Below, one piece after another: positions 15,476 to 23,918 of a stretch of 64,000 nt of DNA (position 1 is its first letter; each line of letters begins with the position of its first letter). The notes below the pieces were generated by a model. The model made no database searches and was not told where the DNA came from. It saw nothing but the letters and a program-made list of their open reading frames with translations. This stretch comes from Nocardia africana NBRC 100379 (GTDB lineage Bacteria > Actinomycetota > Actinomycetes > Mycobacteriales > Mycobacteriaceae): assembly GCF_001612635.1 (NCBI RefSeq), contig NZ_BDAV01000009.1, positions 248,001 to 312,000 of the forward strand, in the 5' to 3' direction. The translations under genes were made by a program, and so were the position numbers.

Positions 15476-16438
15476 ATGGAACAGCGGGCGGTGGGGCGCA
15501 GTGGCCTGCGGGTATCGCGGATGGGGCTGGCCACCCACACCTGGGGTCGGGAAACCGACGCCGAGGACGCGGCGGCGCAGCTGGTGGCGTTCGTGGAGGC
15601 CGGCGGAACCCTGGTCGACACCTCGCCGGTGTATCAGGGCGGCGCCGCGCAACGCATGCTCGGCGAGCTCGTGGGTGAGCTGGTGCCGCGCGACGATCTG
15701 GTGATCAGCGGGTGTGCGGGCCTGGTGCCGGTGCCCGGTGTCACCGACCCCGACGGCGGACCCGCGGCCGGGATCCACTGGAGTGTGGACGCCTCGCGGC
15801 GCACCCTGATGCGCCAACTCGACCGCACCCTCGCCGAACTCGGCACCGACTACCTCGACATCTGGAGTGTGGCGGCCTGGGACCGGCACACCCCGCTCGA
15901 CGAGATCGCGGCCACCCTCGACCACGCGGTGCGCTCGGGCAAGGTGCGCTACGCGGGGGCGCGTGGCCTGAGCGCCTGGCAGCTGGCCACTCTCGCCTCG
16001 GCCGCGCCGATCGTGGCGGCGCAATCGCCCTATTCGCTGCTGGCACGCGGCGCGGAGAGCGAACTGCTGCCGGCGGCCGGACACCACGGGGTCGGATTGA
16101 TCGCCGCCTCACCGCTGGCCGGTGGCATCCTCACCGGCAAATATCGCGACGGCGTGCCCGCCGACTCGCGCGGCGCCGACGAGGCGACCGCCGCCGAAAT
16201 CCGCGAACGCCTCGACGAACACGCCACCCGGGTTGTGGACGCGGTGGTCACCGCCGCCGACGGACTGGGCACCTCACCGCTGGCGGTGGCGGCGGCCTGG
16301 CTGCGCGACCGGCCCGGCGTCGCGTCGATGATCGTCGGCGCGCGCGATATCGGTCAGCTCACCGGCGTGCTCGCCGCCGAAACGCTGGAACTTCCGCGCG
16401 CGATCGCGGCCGCGCTCGACGACGTCAGCGGTATCTGA
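15476..16438 (+). CDS. aldo/keto reductase family oxidoreductase
   Basis: 320 residues from the ATG at 15476; GTG codons at 15470 and 15473 are also in frame. The opening MEQRAVGRSGLRVSRMGLAT is usual for the family. A (beta/alpha)8 barrel follows with VDTSPVYQGG in the place of the catalytic DxxxxY motif, TLAELGTDYLDIWSV, and NADPH-binding elements near the end. The histidine of the classical tetrad is not clear: the strand reads VAAWDRHTPLDE. It would reduce carbonyls with NADPH; the substrate is unknown. It ends 73 bases before the heme transporter genes. Confidence 0.9.
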   Translation: MEQRAVGRSGLRVSRMGLATHTWGRETDAEDAAAQLVAFVEAGGTLVDTSPVYQGGAAQRMLGELVGELVPRDDLVISGCAGLVPVPGVTDPDGGPAAGIHWSVDASRRTLMRQLDRTLAELGTDYLDIWSVAAWDRHTPLDEIAATLDHAVRSGKVRYAGARGLSAWQLATLASAAPIVAAQSPYSLLARGAESELLPAAGHHGVGLIAASPLAGGILTGKYRDGVPADSRGADEATAAEIRERLDEHATRVVDAVVTAADGLGTSPLAVAAAWLRDRPGVASMIVGARDIGQLTGVLAAETLELPRAIAAALDDVSGI

Positions 16439-16473
16439 GCGGCCGGGCCGGCCGCAGGTGCGCGCACAGGGCG

Positions 16474-16511
16474 GTGACAACCGGTCCGCGCGACCACTTA
16501 GGCTTGCCTAC
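16474..16511 (+). promoter_or_regulatory. candidate iron-responsive promoter of hmuT
   Basis: TAGGC-TT-GCCTA (16499-16510) is a perfect short inverted repeat resembling the core of IdeR/DtxR boxes, though it matches the full 19-base consensus only partly. It overlaps a -10-like TAGGCT (16499-16504); GTGACA (16474-16479) lies 19 bases upstream. The ATG at 16512 is 7 bases past the -10 hexamer, which fits a leaderless transcript. Confidence 0.45.
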
Positions 16512-17681
16512 ATGAGGTGTCTCGACGTCCGATCGGCCCGCCCCGCCTCCGCCGCACCGGCGGGGCCTACCGAGCCGGGCGATGCGGCAACGCCGGCGCT
16601 GCGTGCTGCGACGACCACGCAGAACCGTCCGGCATCACCCGAGCCGCGTGGGTGGCAGGGGGTGGCCGGTGGCGGCACCCGGTGGCTGCTCGCGGCGCTC
16701 GGGGTCGTGCTGCTCGTCGCCGTCACCACCGCGTGCGGCGGCAGCGGCGCCTCGGGCGAGCAGCGGGGGGCGACCACCGCGACGCTGGCGAATCTGGATC
16801 CGACACCGATCGGTCCCGCCCCGGTACCGGCGCTGCCGGTCACCGTGCACTCGTTCGACGGCGCCGAGGTCACCGTCACCTCCGCCGACCGGATCGTGGC
16901 CGTGGACCGCTACGGCACCCTCGCCCAGACCGTGTGGGCACTGGGCCTGGGTTCCAACCTGGTCGGCCGGTCGACGTCGGCGGCCTTCCCCGCGGTGCGT
17001 GACGTGCCCAACGTGGCGGGCGGCAACGGCAGCATCAACATCGAAGCCGTTGCCGCGCAACGTCCCACGGTCTTTCTCACCGACACCACCAGCGCCACGC
17101 CCACGATGCGCGATCAGTTGCGCGCGCTGGGCATCACGGTCGTCTACTTCGACCCGCAGCGCACCATCGACGGTGTCGGCCCCCAGATCCGGTCGGTCGC
17201 CGACGCGCTGGGCGTCCACGACCACGGGGTGAAGCTGGCCGACCGCACGCACGCCGAGATCGCCGCCGCCACCGCCGCCGTGCCGAAACACCAGCCACCG
17301 TTGAAGATCGGCTTCGTCTACCTGCGCAGCACCGCGATCACCATGCTCGCCGGACCCGGCTCGGGCGCCGATTCGCTGGTGACCGCGCTGGGCGGCGTCG
17401 ACGCCGGAACCGCGGCGGGACTGACCGAACCGTTCACCACCATCACCAGCGAGGCGATGATCGGCGCCGCGCCGGATGTGCTGCTGGTGATGTCGGACGG
17501 GCTGAAATCGGTCGGCGGCGTCGACGGCCTGGAGAAGGTGCCCGGTGTCGCGCAGACGCCGGCCGGGCGCAATCACCGCATCGTCGACATGTCCGATGCG
17601 GTGCTGCTCAGCTTCGGACCCGAGACGGGGCACGTGCTCGAAGCGTTGTCGAAGGCCGTCTACGGCGCCCAGCCCGCATGA
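16512..17681 (+). CDS. hmuT: heme/iron ABC transporter substrate-binding lipoprotein
   Basis: 389 residues from the ATG at 16512. A basic, proline-rich stretch of about 55 residues precedes the signal segment TRWLLAALGVVLLVAV and a lipobox-like TTAC, so the mature protein would be a lipoprotein. A GTG at 16662 would give a more normal signal peptide and is an alternative start. The rest is a class III (TroA/HmuT-like) binding protein: DRIVAVDRYGTLAQTVWALG, then GSINIEAVAAQRPTVFL. It should deliver heme or a ferric complex to the permease encoded next. The stop overlaps the permease start by ATGA. Confidence 0.85.
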   Translation: MRCLDVRSARPASAAPAGPTEPGDAATPALRAATTTQNRPASPEPRGWQGVAGGGTRWLLAALGVVLLVAVTTACGGSGASGEQRGATTATLANLDPTPIGPAPVPALPVTVHSFDGAEVTVTSADRIVAVDRYGTLAQTVWALGLGSNLVGRSTSAAFPAVRDVPNVAGGNGSINIEAVAAQRPTVFLTDTTSATPTMRDQLRALGITVVYFDPQRTIDGVGPQIRSVADALGVHDHGVKLADRTHAEIAAATAAVPKHQPPLKIGFVYLRSTAITMLAGPGSGADSLVTALGGVDAGTAAGLTEPFTTITSEAMIGAAPDVLLVMSDGLKSVGGVDGLEKVPGVAQTPAGRNHRIVDMSDAVLLSFGPETGHVLEALSKAVYGAQPA

Positions 17682-19111
17682 GCCCCGGTGATTCGCCCGG
17701 TGCGGAGTCCGCTGATTCCGGTCTTCGTCCCGCGGCGTCGGATCCGGAACTGCCCACAGAAACCGTTGCGGCGCAAGAGGTTTCAGCTCCATCGGGTGAG
17801 ATCGGTGCGCACGATTCGGAGGGGCCCGCACCCGGCGCGGGCGCGGCCGAACATACTACGAGCGGCGGAGATTCCGGGCAATCGGGCCCACCGCCAACGC
17901 CGGGGATCGGCGCGGGGGTGGCGGCGGGCGGGGAGCAGACTGCCGCGCGCCCGGCGGGTCCGCGAGCTGTGGCCGGCTCGGTCACCGCTGCGGCGTCGCT
18001 GAAGCCGGGGCATCCGAACCCGGGCCCGGACGGTCTTGCCGCCGGGGAGGCCGTCGTCGGTCCGCGTACACCGCGTCGCTGGTCCCGCATCACCGTCGTC
18101 TTCGCGGTGTCGATCGCAGCGCTGGTGATCCTGGCGCTGATCTCGGCCGCTGTCGGACAGGTCCCCACGACTCCGCTCGAGGTGGCCGGCAGCGTGCTGC
18201 ATCGGATCGGGCTCGACTGGGGGCCGATGCCGCACCACCCCGCCGGTGAGGTCACGCTGTGGGAGGTCCGGTTCCCGCGGGTGGTGCTGGCGATGCTGGT
18301 CGGTGCGGCGCTGGCGACCGCCGGTGCGTTGCTGCAGGGTGTGTTCGCCAATCCTCTCGCCGAACCCGGCGTGATCGGTGTGTCCGCGGGCGCGGCCGTC
18401 GGTGCGGGCGTGGTGATCGTGGTCGGCGGCGCGTTCGCGGCGGCCTGGTCGGTCGCCGGTGGCGCATTCGTCGCCGGACTGGGGACCACCCTCGCGGTGT
18501 ATCTGCTGTCGCGCTCGGGCGGGCGGACCGAAACCGTGACGCTGGTGCTGACCGGTGTCGCGGTCAACGCCTTCGCCGGCGGCCTGATGTCGTTTCTGCT
18601 GTTCACCGCCTCCCCCGCGGCCCGCGATCAGATCGTGTTCTGGCAGATGGGCAGCCTGAACGGCGCCACCTGGCAGGCGGTGGCCGTGGTGGCGCCGCTG
18701 GCCGCGCTGGGCGTGGCGGCGGCGGTCGTGATGGCGCCGCGCCTGGATCTGCTCGCCCTCGGCGAATCGGCGGCGCGGCACCTGGGCGTCGACGTGGAAC
18801 GCTTGCGGCGCAACGTGATCGTCGTCGTCGCGATCCTCGCCACCGCCGGGGTGGCCTTCACCGGCATCATCCTGTTCGTCGGATTGATCGTCCCGCACGT
18901 GGTGCGCATGCTCGTCGGTCCCGCGCACCGGGTGCTGATCCCGCTGTCGGCGATTCTCGGGGCGGTGGTGCTGCTGGCCGCCGATATCGGGGCCCGGACC
19001 CTGGTCCACAACGCCGATCTCCCCCTCGGCATGCTGACCTCATTGGTCGGCGGCCCGTTCTTCTTCTGGCTGCTGCGGCGCACCCGCGCCCGATCGGGAG
19101 GCTGGGCATGA
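17678..19111 (+). CDS. hmuU: FecCD-type heme/iron ABC transporter permease
   Basis: 477 residues. Residues 1 to about 130 are a low-complexity, Pro/Gly/Ala/Ser/Glu-rich extension without recognisable domain. A FecCD permease follows with around nine or ten membrane spans, from ITVVFAVSIAALVILAL onward. Family signatures include VRFPRVVLAMLVGAALATAG, NPLAEPGVIGVSAGAAVGAG and GLIVPHVVRMLVGPAHR, the last being the loop that contacts the ATPase. Both ends overlap their neighbours by ATGA, so hmuTUV is a tightly coupled operon. The extension is unusual: most FecCD proteins start about 20 residues before the first span. Confidence 0.9.
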   Translation: MSPGDSPGAESADSGLRPAASDPELPTETVAAQEVSAPSGEIGAHDSEGPAPGAGAAEHTTSGGDSGQSGPPPTPGIGAGVAAGGEQTAARPAGPRAVAGSVTAAASLKPGHPNPGPDGLAAGEAVVGPRTPRRWSRITVVFAVSIAALVILALISAAVGQVPTTPLEVAGSVLHRIGLDWGPMPHHPAGEVTLWEVRFPRVVLAMLVGAALATAGALLQGVFANPLAEPGVIGVSAGAAVGAGVVIVVGGAFAAAWSVAGGAFVAGLGTTLAVYLLSRSGGRTETVTLVLTGVAVNAFAGGLMSFLLFTASPAARDQIVFWQMGSLNGATWQAVAVVAPLAALGVAAAVVMAPRLDLLALGESAARHLGVDVERLRRNVIVVVAILATAGVAFTGIILFVGLIVPHVVRMLVGPAHRVLIPLSAILGAVVLLAADIGARTLVHNADLPLGMLTSLVGGPFFFWLLRRTRARSGGWA

Positions 19112-19965
19112 GCGGCGCCGCGACGGCACGCGTGCGTGCATGGATCCGCACACTTCGCCCCGCGCACGGTCTTCCGCAACCGCCACCTCGCGGTGCGGTG
19201 ACCCTGCGAGCGCGCGGTATCGATATCGCGCGGGGTGGGCGAGCGGTGCTCGAATCGGTCGACATCGACGTCGTCGCCGGACAGATCCTGGCCCTGGTCG
19301 GTCCCAACGGGGCGGGCAAGTCGACGCTGCTGGCCGCGCTCTCGGGCGAACTCGAACCGGCAAGCGGCACAGTCGAACTCGATGGCCGACCGATCTCCGC
19401 CTGGACTCCCACCGATATGGCGCGCCGCCGCGCGGTGCTGCCACAGAATCACACCGTCGGATTCCCGTTCACGGTCCGCGAGGTCGTCGCCATGGGCCGC
19501 TCCCCCTGGGCCCGCACCCCGCGCCAGGACGCCGACGAACAGATGATCGCCGCCGCGCTCGCCGCCACCGACATCGAACATCTCGCCGAGCGGCCGTTCC
19601 CGGCACTGTCCGGCGGTGAGCGCGCCCGCGCGGCGCTGGCCCGGGTGCTGGCCCAGGACACCGAGACATTGCTGCTCGACGAGCCCACCGCCGCATTGGA
19701 TCTCGGCCATCAGGAACAGGTGCTGCGCCTGGCCGCGGCCCGTGCCGCCGAGGGTGCGGCCGTGGTCGTCGTGCTGCACGATCTCGGTCTGGCCGCCGCC
19801 TACGCCGACCGCGTCGCCGTGCTCGACGGCGGCCGCCTCGCCGCCGTCGGCCGCCCCCGCGACATCCTCACCACCGACCTGCTGACCACCGTCTACCGTC
19901 ACCCCGTCGAGGTCATCGACCACCCCGTCACCGGCGCCCAGCTGATCCTGCCCGTACGCCGCTGA
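19108..19965 (+). CDS. hmuV: heme/iron ABC transporter ATP-binding protein
   Basis: 285 residues, ATG at 19108 overlapping the permease stop. Walker A is GPNGAGKST, the Q-loop PQNHTVGFPFTV is of the heme/siderophore type, the signature is LSGGERARAALARVLAQ, Walker B is LLLDEPTAALD and the H-loop is VVLHDLGLAAAYAD. About 35 extra residues precede the usual start. It powers the HmuU permease at the cytoplasmic face of the membrane. It is the last gene of the operon and converges on the ECF sigma gene with only 7 bases between stops. Confidence 0.93.
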   Translation: MSGAATARVRAWIRTLRPAHGLPQPPPRGAVTLRARGIDIARGGRAVLESVDIDVVAGQILALVGPNGAGKSTLLAALSGELEPASGTVELDGRPISAWTPTDMARRRAVLPQNHTVGFPFTVREVVAMGRSPWARTPRQDADEQMIAAALAATDIEHLAERPFPALSGGERARAALARVLAQDTETLLLDEPTAALDLGHQEQVLRLAAARAAEGAAVVVVLHDLGLAAAYADRVAVLDGGRLAAVGRPRDILTTDLLTTVYRHPVEVIDHPVTGAQLILPVRR

Positions 19966-19972
19966 ACCCGGC

Positions 19973-20965
19973 TCAGCCCGCGAGCACATCCGGGTGGCCG
20001 AACAGCGCGACCAGCGCCGGATCGTGGAACTTCACCACGCGCGACACGCCGGTGGCGGTCGCCGCCAGCACCACGATCCCGTCTGCCCGCAGCGCGCCGT
20101 CCGCCGACCGGTGGTAGACGACGGCGGCGGGCTGGCCGTTGGCGATGGTCGCGACCATGCGCCACTCGCCGGGCGTACCCAGCACGTAGGTGTCGAGCAT
20201 GCGGAGGCAGTGCGCGCGCCCGGCCTGCCAGTCGCGGAACGGGGTCGCCTCCAGCGTGGCGTCGGTGCGCAACACCTGCTCCAGCAGCGCGGCATCGGAC
20301 CGTTCGAAGGCCGTGATGTAGCCGTCGAGCAGCGCACGGGCGCGCCGATCGGCCGGTTCCAGGAGACCCTCGGGGGCGGGGTCCAGTTCGTCGAGGCGGG
20401 CGCGGGCGCGTTGCAGGCCGCTTTTCACCGCCGCCGTGGTGGTACCGAGGATTTCCGCGGTCTCGGCCGCGGAGAATGCCAGCACCTCGCGCAGGAGGAG
20501 GATGGCGCGCTGGCGCGCGGGCAGGTGCTGCAGGCTCGCGACCAGCGCCAGGCGCAGCGATTCGCGCGCGACCACGACTGCCGCCGGATCGTCGGCGGCG
20601 GCCGCGAGCCGGCTGTCCGGCAGCGGTTCCAGCCACGAAACCTCTCCTGGCGCAAGATATCTCGGCGGGTGGTCGGATTCGCTCGCGGGACCGCCGAGGC
20701 CGGACGGCAGGACCCGCGTGTGGCGCGATGTCCTGGCGGTGAGGCAGACGTTGGTGGCGATCGTGTACAGCCACGACCGCACCGACGCCCGGCCCTCGAA
20801 CCCGCTGTAGGAGCGCCAGGCCCGAAGGTAGGTCTCCTGCACCAGATCCTCGGCATCCTGTGCCGAACCGGCCATGCGGTAGCAGTGCGCCAGCAGCTCC
20901 CGGCGGTAGCGCTCGCAGTCGGCGGCGAACCGGTCCCGCTCCGCCGTCCGCGCCTGCGCCGTCAT
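19973..20965 (-). CDS. ECF sigma factor with C-terminal SnoaL-like domain
   Basis: 330 residues. Region 2 is CYRMAGSAQDAEDLVQETYLRAW and the following SWLYTIATNVCL; region 4 contains LPARQRAILLLREVLAFSA and AAVKSGLQRARARL. About 120 further residues form a SnoaL/NTF2-like domain (VVYHRSADG, VVKFHDPAL), as in SigG/SigJ-like and ECF41-like factors, where this domain tunes sigma activity. No anti-sigma gene is adjacent. The ATG at 20965 has a TACACT -10-like hexamer 7 bases before it (20973-20978), which fits a leaderless start; a GTG at 20992 would overlap the upstream gene's stop region. Confidence 0.88.
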   Translation of the reverse strand: MTAQARTAERDRFAADCERYRRELLAHCYRMAGSAQDAEDLVQETYLRAWRSYSGFEGRASVRSWLYTIATNVCLTARTSRHTRVLPSGLGGPASESDHPPRYLAPGEVSWLEPLPDSRLAAAADDPAAVVVARESLRLALVASLQHLPARQRAILLLREVLAFSAAETAEILGTTTAAVKSGLQRARARLDELDPAPEGLLEPADRRARALLDGYITAFERSDAALLEQVLRTDATLEATPFRDWQAGRAHCLRMLDTYVLGTPGEWRMVATIANGQPAAVVYHRSADGALRADGIVVLAATATGVSRVVKFHDPALVALFGHPDVLAG

Positions 20966-20988
20966 ATCGCCGAGTGTAGGAGCCGCGA

Positions 20989-21981
20989 TCACGGCCGCAG
21001 CGCCAGTTTGCCGACGGTCGTGCGAGCTTCCAGTTCGGCAAGCGCCTTCGGGCCGTCGGCGAGGTCGTAGACCGTGGGCCGCGCCGGTCCGATGACACCG
21101 GCGGCGACGAGGGCGAACAACTCGGCCATGACCGCGCCGAAGATCTCGGGCGCCGCCTGGATCAGCACGCCGATGTTGAGGCCGATGAGCTGGATCTGGT
21201 GTTGGTAGATCAGCTGCCGGTTGCTGATCGTGGCGTCGCCGCCGGCCGCGCCGAAGACGACCACCCGGCCGGTGACCCGTTTGGCCGCGGCGAGGCTGTC
21301 CGTGAAGCCGGGGCCGCCGCCGGACTCGAGCACGAGATCGACGCCGGTGCCTCCGGTCAGTTCCAGCACCTCGGCGGCCAGGCTCTCACTGCGCGAGTCC
21401 AGTACGTGATCGGCGCCCAGCTCGCGCACGATGTGGTGTTTGCCCACCGCCGCGGCGGCGACGACCGTAGCCCCGACGTGCTTGGCCAGGGTCACCGCGG
21501 CCTGTCCGGTGGCGCCCGCCGCGGCCTGGATCAGCACGGTTTCCCCGGCCGCGAGGCGGCCCAGTGGTTTCAGCGCGGCGAGCGCGGTCGGGTGGTTGAC
21601 GGTCAGGCCCACAGCCTGTTCGGCGGTCCAGCCCTGCGGCACCGGCACGGCCGCGGCGGCCGACAGGACCAGGTATTCGGCGAAGGCACCGTCCCCCACG
21701 CCTGTCACGCGTGCTCCGGGCCGGGGTTCGGTCACGCCCTCGCCCACCGCCACGACCTCGCCCGCCGCTTCGAAACCCGCCAGATACGGTGGCTGCGGGC
21801 CGCTGCCGAACGTGCCACGGCTTTTCGAGATGTCGGCGAAGTTGACCCCGGCCGCGCTCACACGGATCAGGATCTCGCCGCGGCCGGGATGCGGCACTGG
21901 TGCGTCGGTGATCAAGCGGGTGTCTCGCGGCCCCCGCAGCGACGTCTGCTGCAGGGCCCGCATGGTCGCGGGAATCGTCAC
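20989..21981 (-). CDS. zinc-independent quinone oxidoreductase-like NADPH dehydrogenase
   Basis: 330 residues from the GTG at 21981 (AAAGAG about 9 bases upstream; the ATG at 21963 is an alternative). This is a medium-chain dehydrogenase/reductase: a GroES-like domain with GFEAAGEVVAVG and an NADPH-binding Rossmann segment VLIQAAAGATGQAAVTLAKHVGA. The catalytic and structural zinc ligands of alcohol dehydrogenases are absent, as in quinone oxidoreductases (Qor). It likely reduces quinones or enones using NADPH. It is downstream of the epoxide hydrolase gene on the same strand with a 133-base gap. Confidence 0.92.
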   Translation of the reverse strand: MTIPATMRALQQTSLRGPRDTRLITDAPVPHPGRGEILIRVSAAGVNFADISKSRGTFGSGPQPPYLAGFEAAGEVVAVGEGVTEPRPGARVTGVGDGAFAEYLVLSAAAAVPVPQGWTAEQAVGLTVNHPTALAALKPLGRLAAGETVLIQAAAGATGQAAVTLAKHVGATVVAAAAVGKHHIVRELGADHVLDSRSESLAAEVLELTGGTGVDLVLESGGGPGFTDSLAAAKRVTGRVVVFGAAGGDATISNRQLIYQHQIQLIGLNIGVLIQAAPEIFGAVMAELFALVAAGVIGPARPTVYDLADGPKALAELEARTTVGKLALRP

Positions 21982-22114
21982 GGCAATCAGCTCTTTCTCG
22001 GCTCGTCGCGCCCCACCGGTTCGGCGGACGCCGACCATGTAGACCTCGGACGCCGCGAAAAGGAATCGGCGCGCGAGAGAGCCGCACGTGACGACTTCGG
22101 TGGTACCGACCTGA

Positions 22115-23356
22115 TCAGCGTCGCCCGCGGAAAGTGCGGCGCAGGTCGTCGATCCACAGATCCGGGATCTCCCACGGGATGAAGTGGCCGCCGCGATCGT
22201 GGACGGTGAGGTTGACGTGGTTGTACCACGGGGCGCGGTCGCCGGTGCGGAAGTTCTCGACGCGGCTGTCGGTATCGACGCCGGGTGGGTTCTCGTAGCC
22301 GACGAAGGTGATGCCGGTGGGTGCCTCGACGACCGGGACGCGGTCGTGCGACGGCGTCCAGGGGTAGCGATTGTTGTTGGCGTAGAGCCGGATCGAGGTG
22401 CCGATGGTGTTGGTGACCCAGTAGATCGTCGCATGGGTGAGCAGATCGTCTCTGCTGAACACGGTTTCGACATCGCCGCCGTTGTCGCTCCACGTGCTCC
22501 AGCGTTCGAGGATCCACGCCAGCATGCCCGCCGGGGAATCCGACAGAGCGTGGGCCAGGGTGCTGGGAGCGAGCAGGTGTGCGGCCAGGTGGACGGCGAA
22601 ACGCCTGTCCAGCTCAACGAACCGGGCATGCACCTCGGCGGGCAGGCCGTCGGGAATCGGGCGTCCGCCGCTGAAGTCCCAGGCTCGATCGCCGTTGAAC
22701 AGGGTCAGTTTCAGCCCGGACCCGATGTGGATGGCATACAACTGCTCGGCGTATTTGTGGCCGAGCTGTGCGGTGACCAGCGCGCCGACGTCGCAGCCCG
22801 CGGCGGCGTACTTCTCGTGGCCCAGCACCTCGGTCATCAGCGTGTGCCAGAGGTCGGCGACCTTCCAGAAGTTCAGATCCGGCCGGTCGAGCAGCGGGCT
22901 GGAGAACCCGAACCCCGGAAACGACGGCACGATCACATCGAATGCCTCGGCCGGATCACCGCCGTGCGCACCCGGATCGGCCAGGGGGCCGGCGACCTTG
23001 GACCAGTGCCAGAACGTCCAGGGCCAGCCGTGCGTCAGGATCAGCGGCGTCGGGTTCGGCCCGACGCCGGGCTTGCGCATGAAGTGGATCGGCACCCCGT
23101 CGATGTCGACCTTGTAATGCTGGAAGGTGTTGATCTCGGCTTCGGCTGCGCGCCAGTCGTATTCGCTGCGCCAGTAGTCGACGAGCTCCCGCATACAACC
23201 GGCGGGCACGCCGTAATACCCGTCGTCGTTGCCGGCGTCGTCGGGCAGACGAGTCAGTTCCAGGCGCTGCCGCAGGTCGGCGAGCACACTGTCGGGGACG
23301 TGAATCGTCGTGGGAGTCAAGGGAAACGGTCGGGCATCGTCGATAGTGTCGCTCAT
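22115..23356 (-). CDS. epoxide hydrolase (EHN-domain, alpha/beta hydrolase fold)
   Basis: 413 residues with a strong ribosome binding site (GGAGG, 6 bases before the ATG). The N-terminal 110 residues match the epoxide hydrolase N-terminal domain that wraps around the core. Core motifs: oxyanion hole HGWPWTFW, nucleophile aspartate in AAGCDVGALVTAQ, and catalytic histidine in HDRGGHFIPWE. It would open epoxides of hydrophobic compounds through a covalent ester. The divergent MarR gene, with repeats between them, probably controls it. There is no secretion signal. Confidence 0.93.
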   Translation of the reverse strand: MSDTIDDARPFPLTPTTIHVPDSVLADLRQRLELTRLPDDAGNDDGYYGVPAGCMRELVDYWRSEYDWRAAEAEINTFQHYKVDIDGVPIHFMRKPGVGPNPTPLILTHGWPWTFWHWSKVAGPLADPGAHGGDPAEAFDVIVPSFPGFGFSSPLLDRPDLNFWKVADLWHTLMTEVLGHEKYAAAGCDVGALVTAQLGHKYAEQLYAIHIGSGLKLTLFNGDRAWDFSGGRPIPDGLPAEVHARFVELDRRFAVHLAAHLLAPSTLAHALSDSPAGMLAWILERWSTWSDNGGDVETVFSRDDLLTHATIYWVTNTIGTSIRLYANNNRYPWTPSHDRVPVVEAPTGITFVGYENPPGVDTDSRVENFRTGDRAPWYNHVNLTVHDRGGHFIPWEIPDLWIDDLRRTFRGRR

Positions 23357-23393
23357 GGGGGCCTCCTCCGCCGTGTGAACGCCACACTTACAT

Positions 23394-23424
23394 AAGCAAC
23401 TTATTTAAGCAACTTGTATAAGTT
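23394..23424. promoter_or_regulatory. repeat-rich MarR operator region
   Basis: The direct repeat AAGCAACTT occurs at 23394-23402 and 23407-23415. The second copy runs into AACTTGTATAAGTT (23411-23424), an inverted repeat with arms AACTT/AAGTT. It lies between the divergent epoxide hydrolase and MarR genes, where an autoregulatory MarR site is expected. Confidence 0.6.
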
Positions 23425-23433
23425 CCGGATATA

Positions 23434-23880
23434 GTGGCCGATGTGGACGACATCGACGATTTCGACGTGGACGGGTTCGCCGCGGTGATCGAGGACTTCA
23501 ACCGCGTCTACATCCGCATCCCGGTCCGGGAGAAGCTGCCGTTCACCACGCTGTCGGTGCTCGACACCCTGGCGCAGCGGGGACCGATGCGACTGACGGA
23601 GCTGACCGACACCGAACAGATGACCCAGCCCGGGATCACGCAACTCGTCGCGCGGTTGGAACGCGACGGCCTGGTGCTGCGCCGCCGCGACCCCGGCGAC
23701 GGGCGAGCCGTGCTCGTACACCTCACCGAGGCAGGCCGGCAGGTCCGGCAAAGCCGCCACGACGACCGCGTGCGCCATCTGGCTCCGCTGATCGGCGAAC
23801 TGAGCCCCGCGCAGCGCAGGGCACTGGCGGCCGCACTGCCCGCCCTCACCCGGCTCGCGCACCTCGAGCGGGAGCGCTGA
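23434..23880 (+). CDS. MarR family transcriptional regulator
   Basis: 148 residues, GTG start. The winged helix-turn-helix is clear: MRLTELTDTEQMTQPGITQL is followed by the wing VLRRRDPGDGRAVLVHLTEAG. The divergent epoxide hydrolase gene and the repeats just upstream suggest that it represses that enzyme and itself, and releases DNA when an aromatic or epoxide-related compound binds. The ligand is inference. Confidence 0.92.
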   Translation: MADVDDIDDFDVDGFAAVIEDFNRVYIRIPVREKLPFTTLSVLDTLAQRGPMRLTELTDTEQMTQPGITQLVARLERDGLVLRRRDPGDGRAVLVHLTEAGRQVRQSRHDDRVRHLAPLIGELSPAQRRALAAALPALTRLAHLERER

Positions 23881-23882
23881 CA

Positions 23883-23911
23883 CCGCGTATCCCTCTCACT
23901 CCGGATAGCGG
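23883..23911. terminator. terminator candidate between MarR and MMPL genes
   Basis: CCGC(G)TATCC and GGATAGCGG pair over 9 bases with one bulged G and a 10-base loop, between two convergent genes. No T tract follows. Confidence 0.4.
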
Positions 23912-23918
23912 TTGACGC

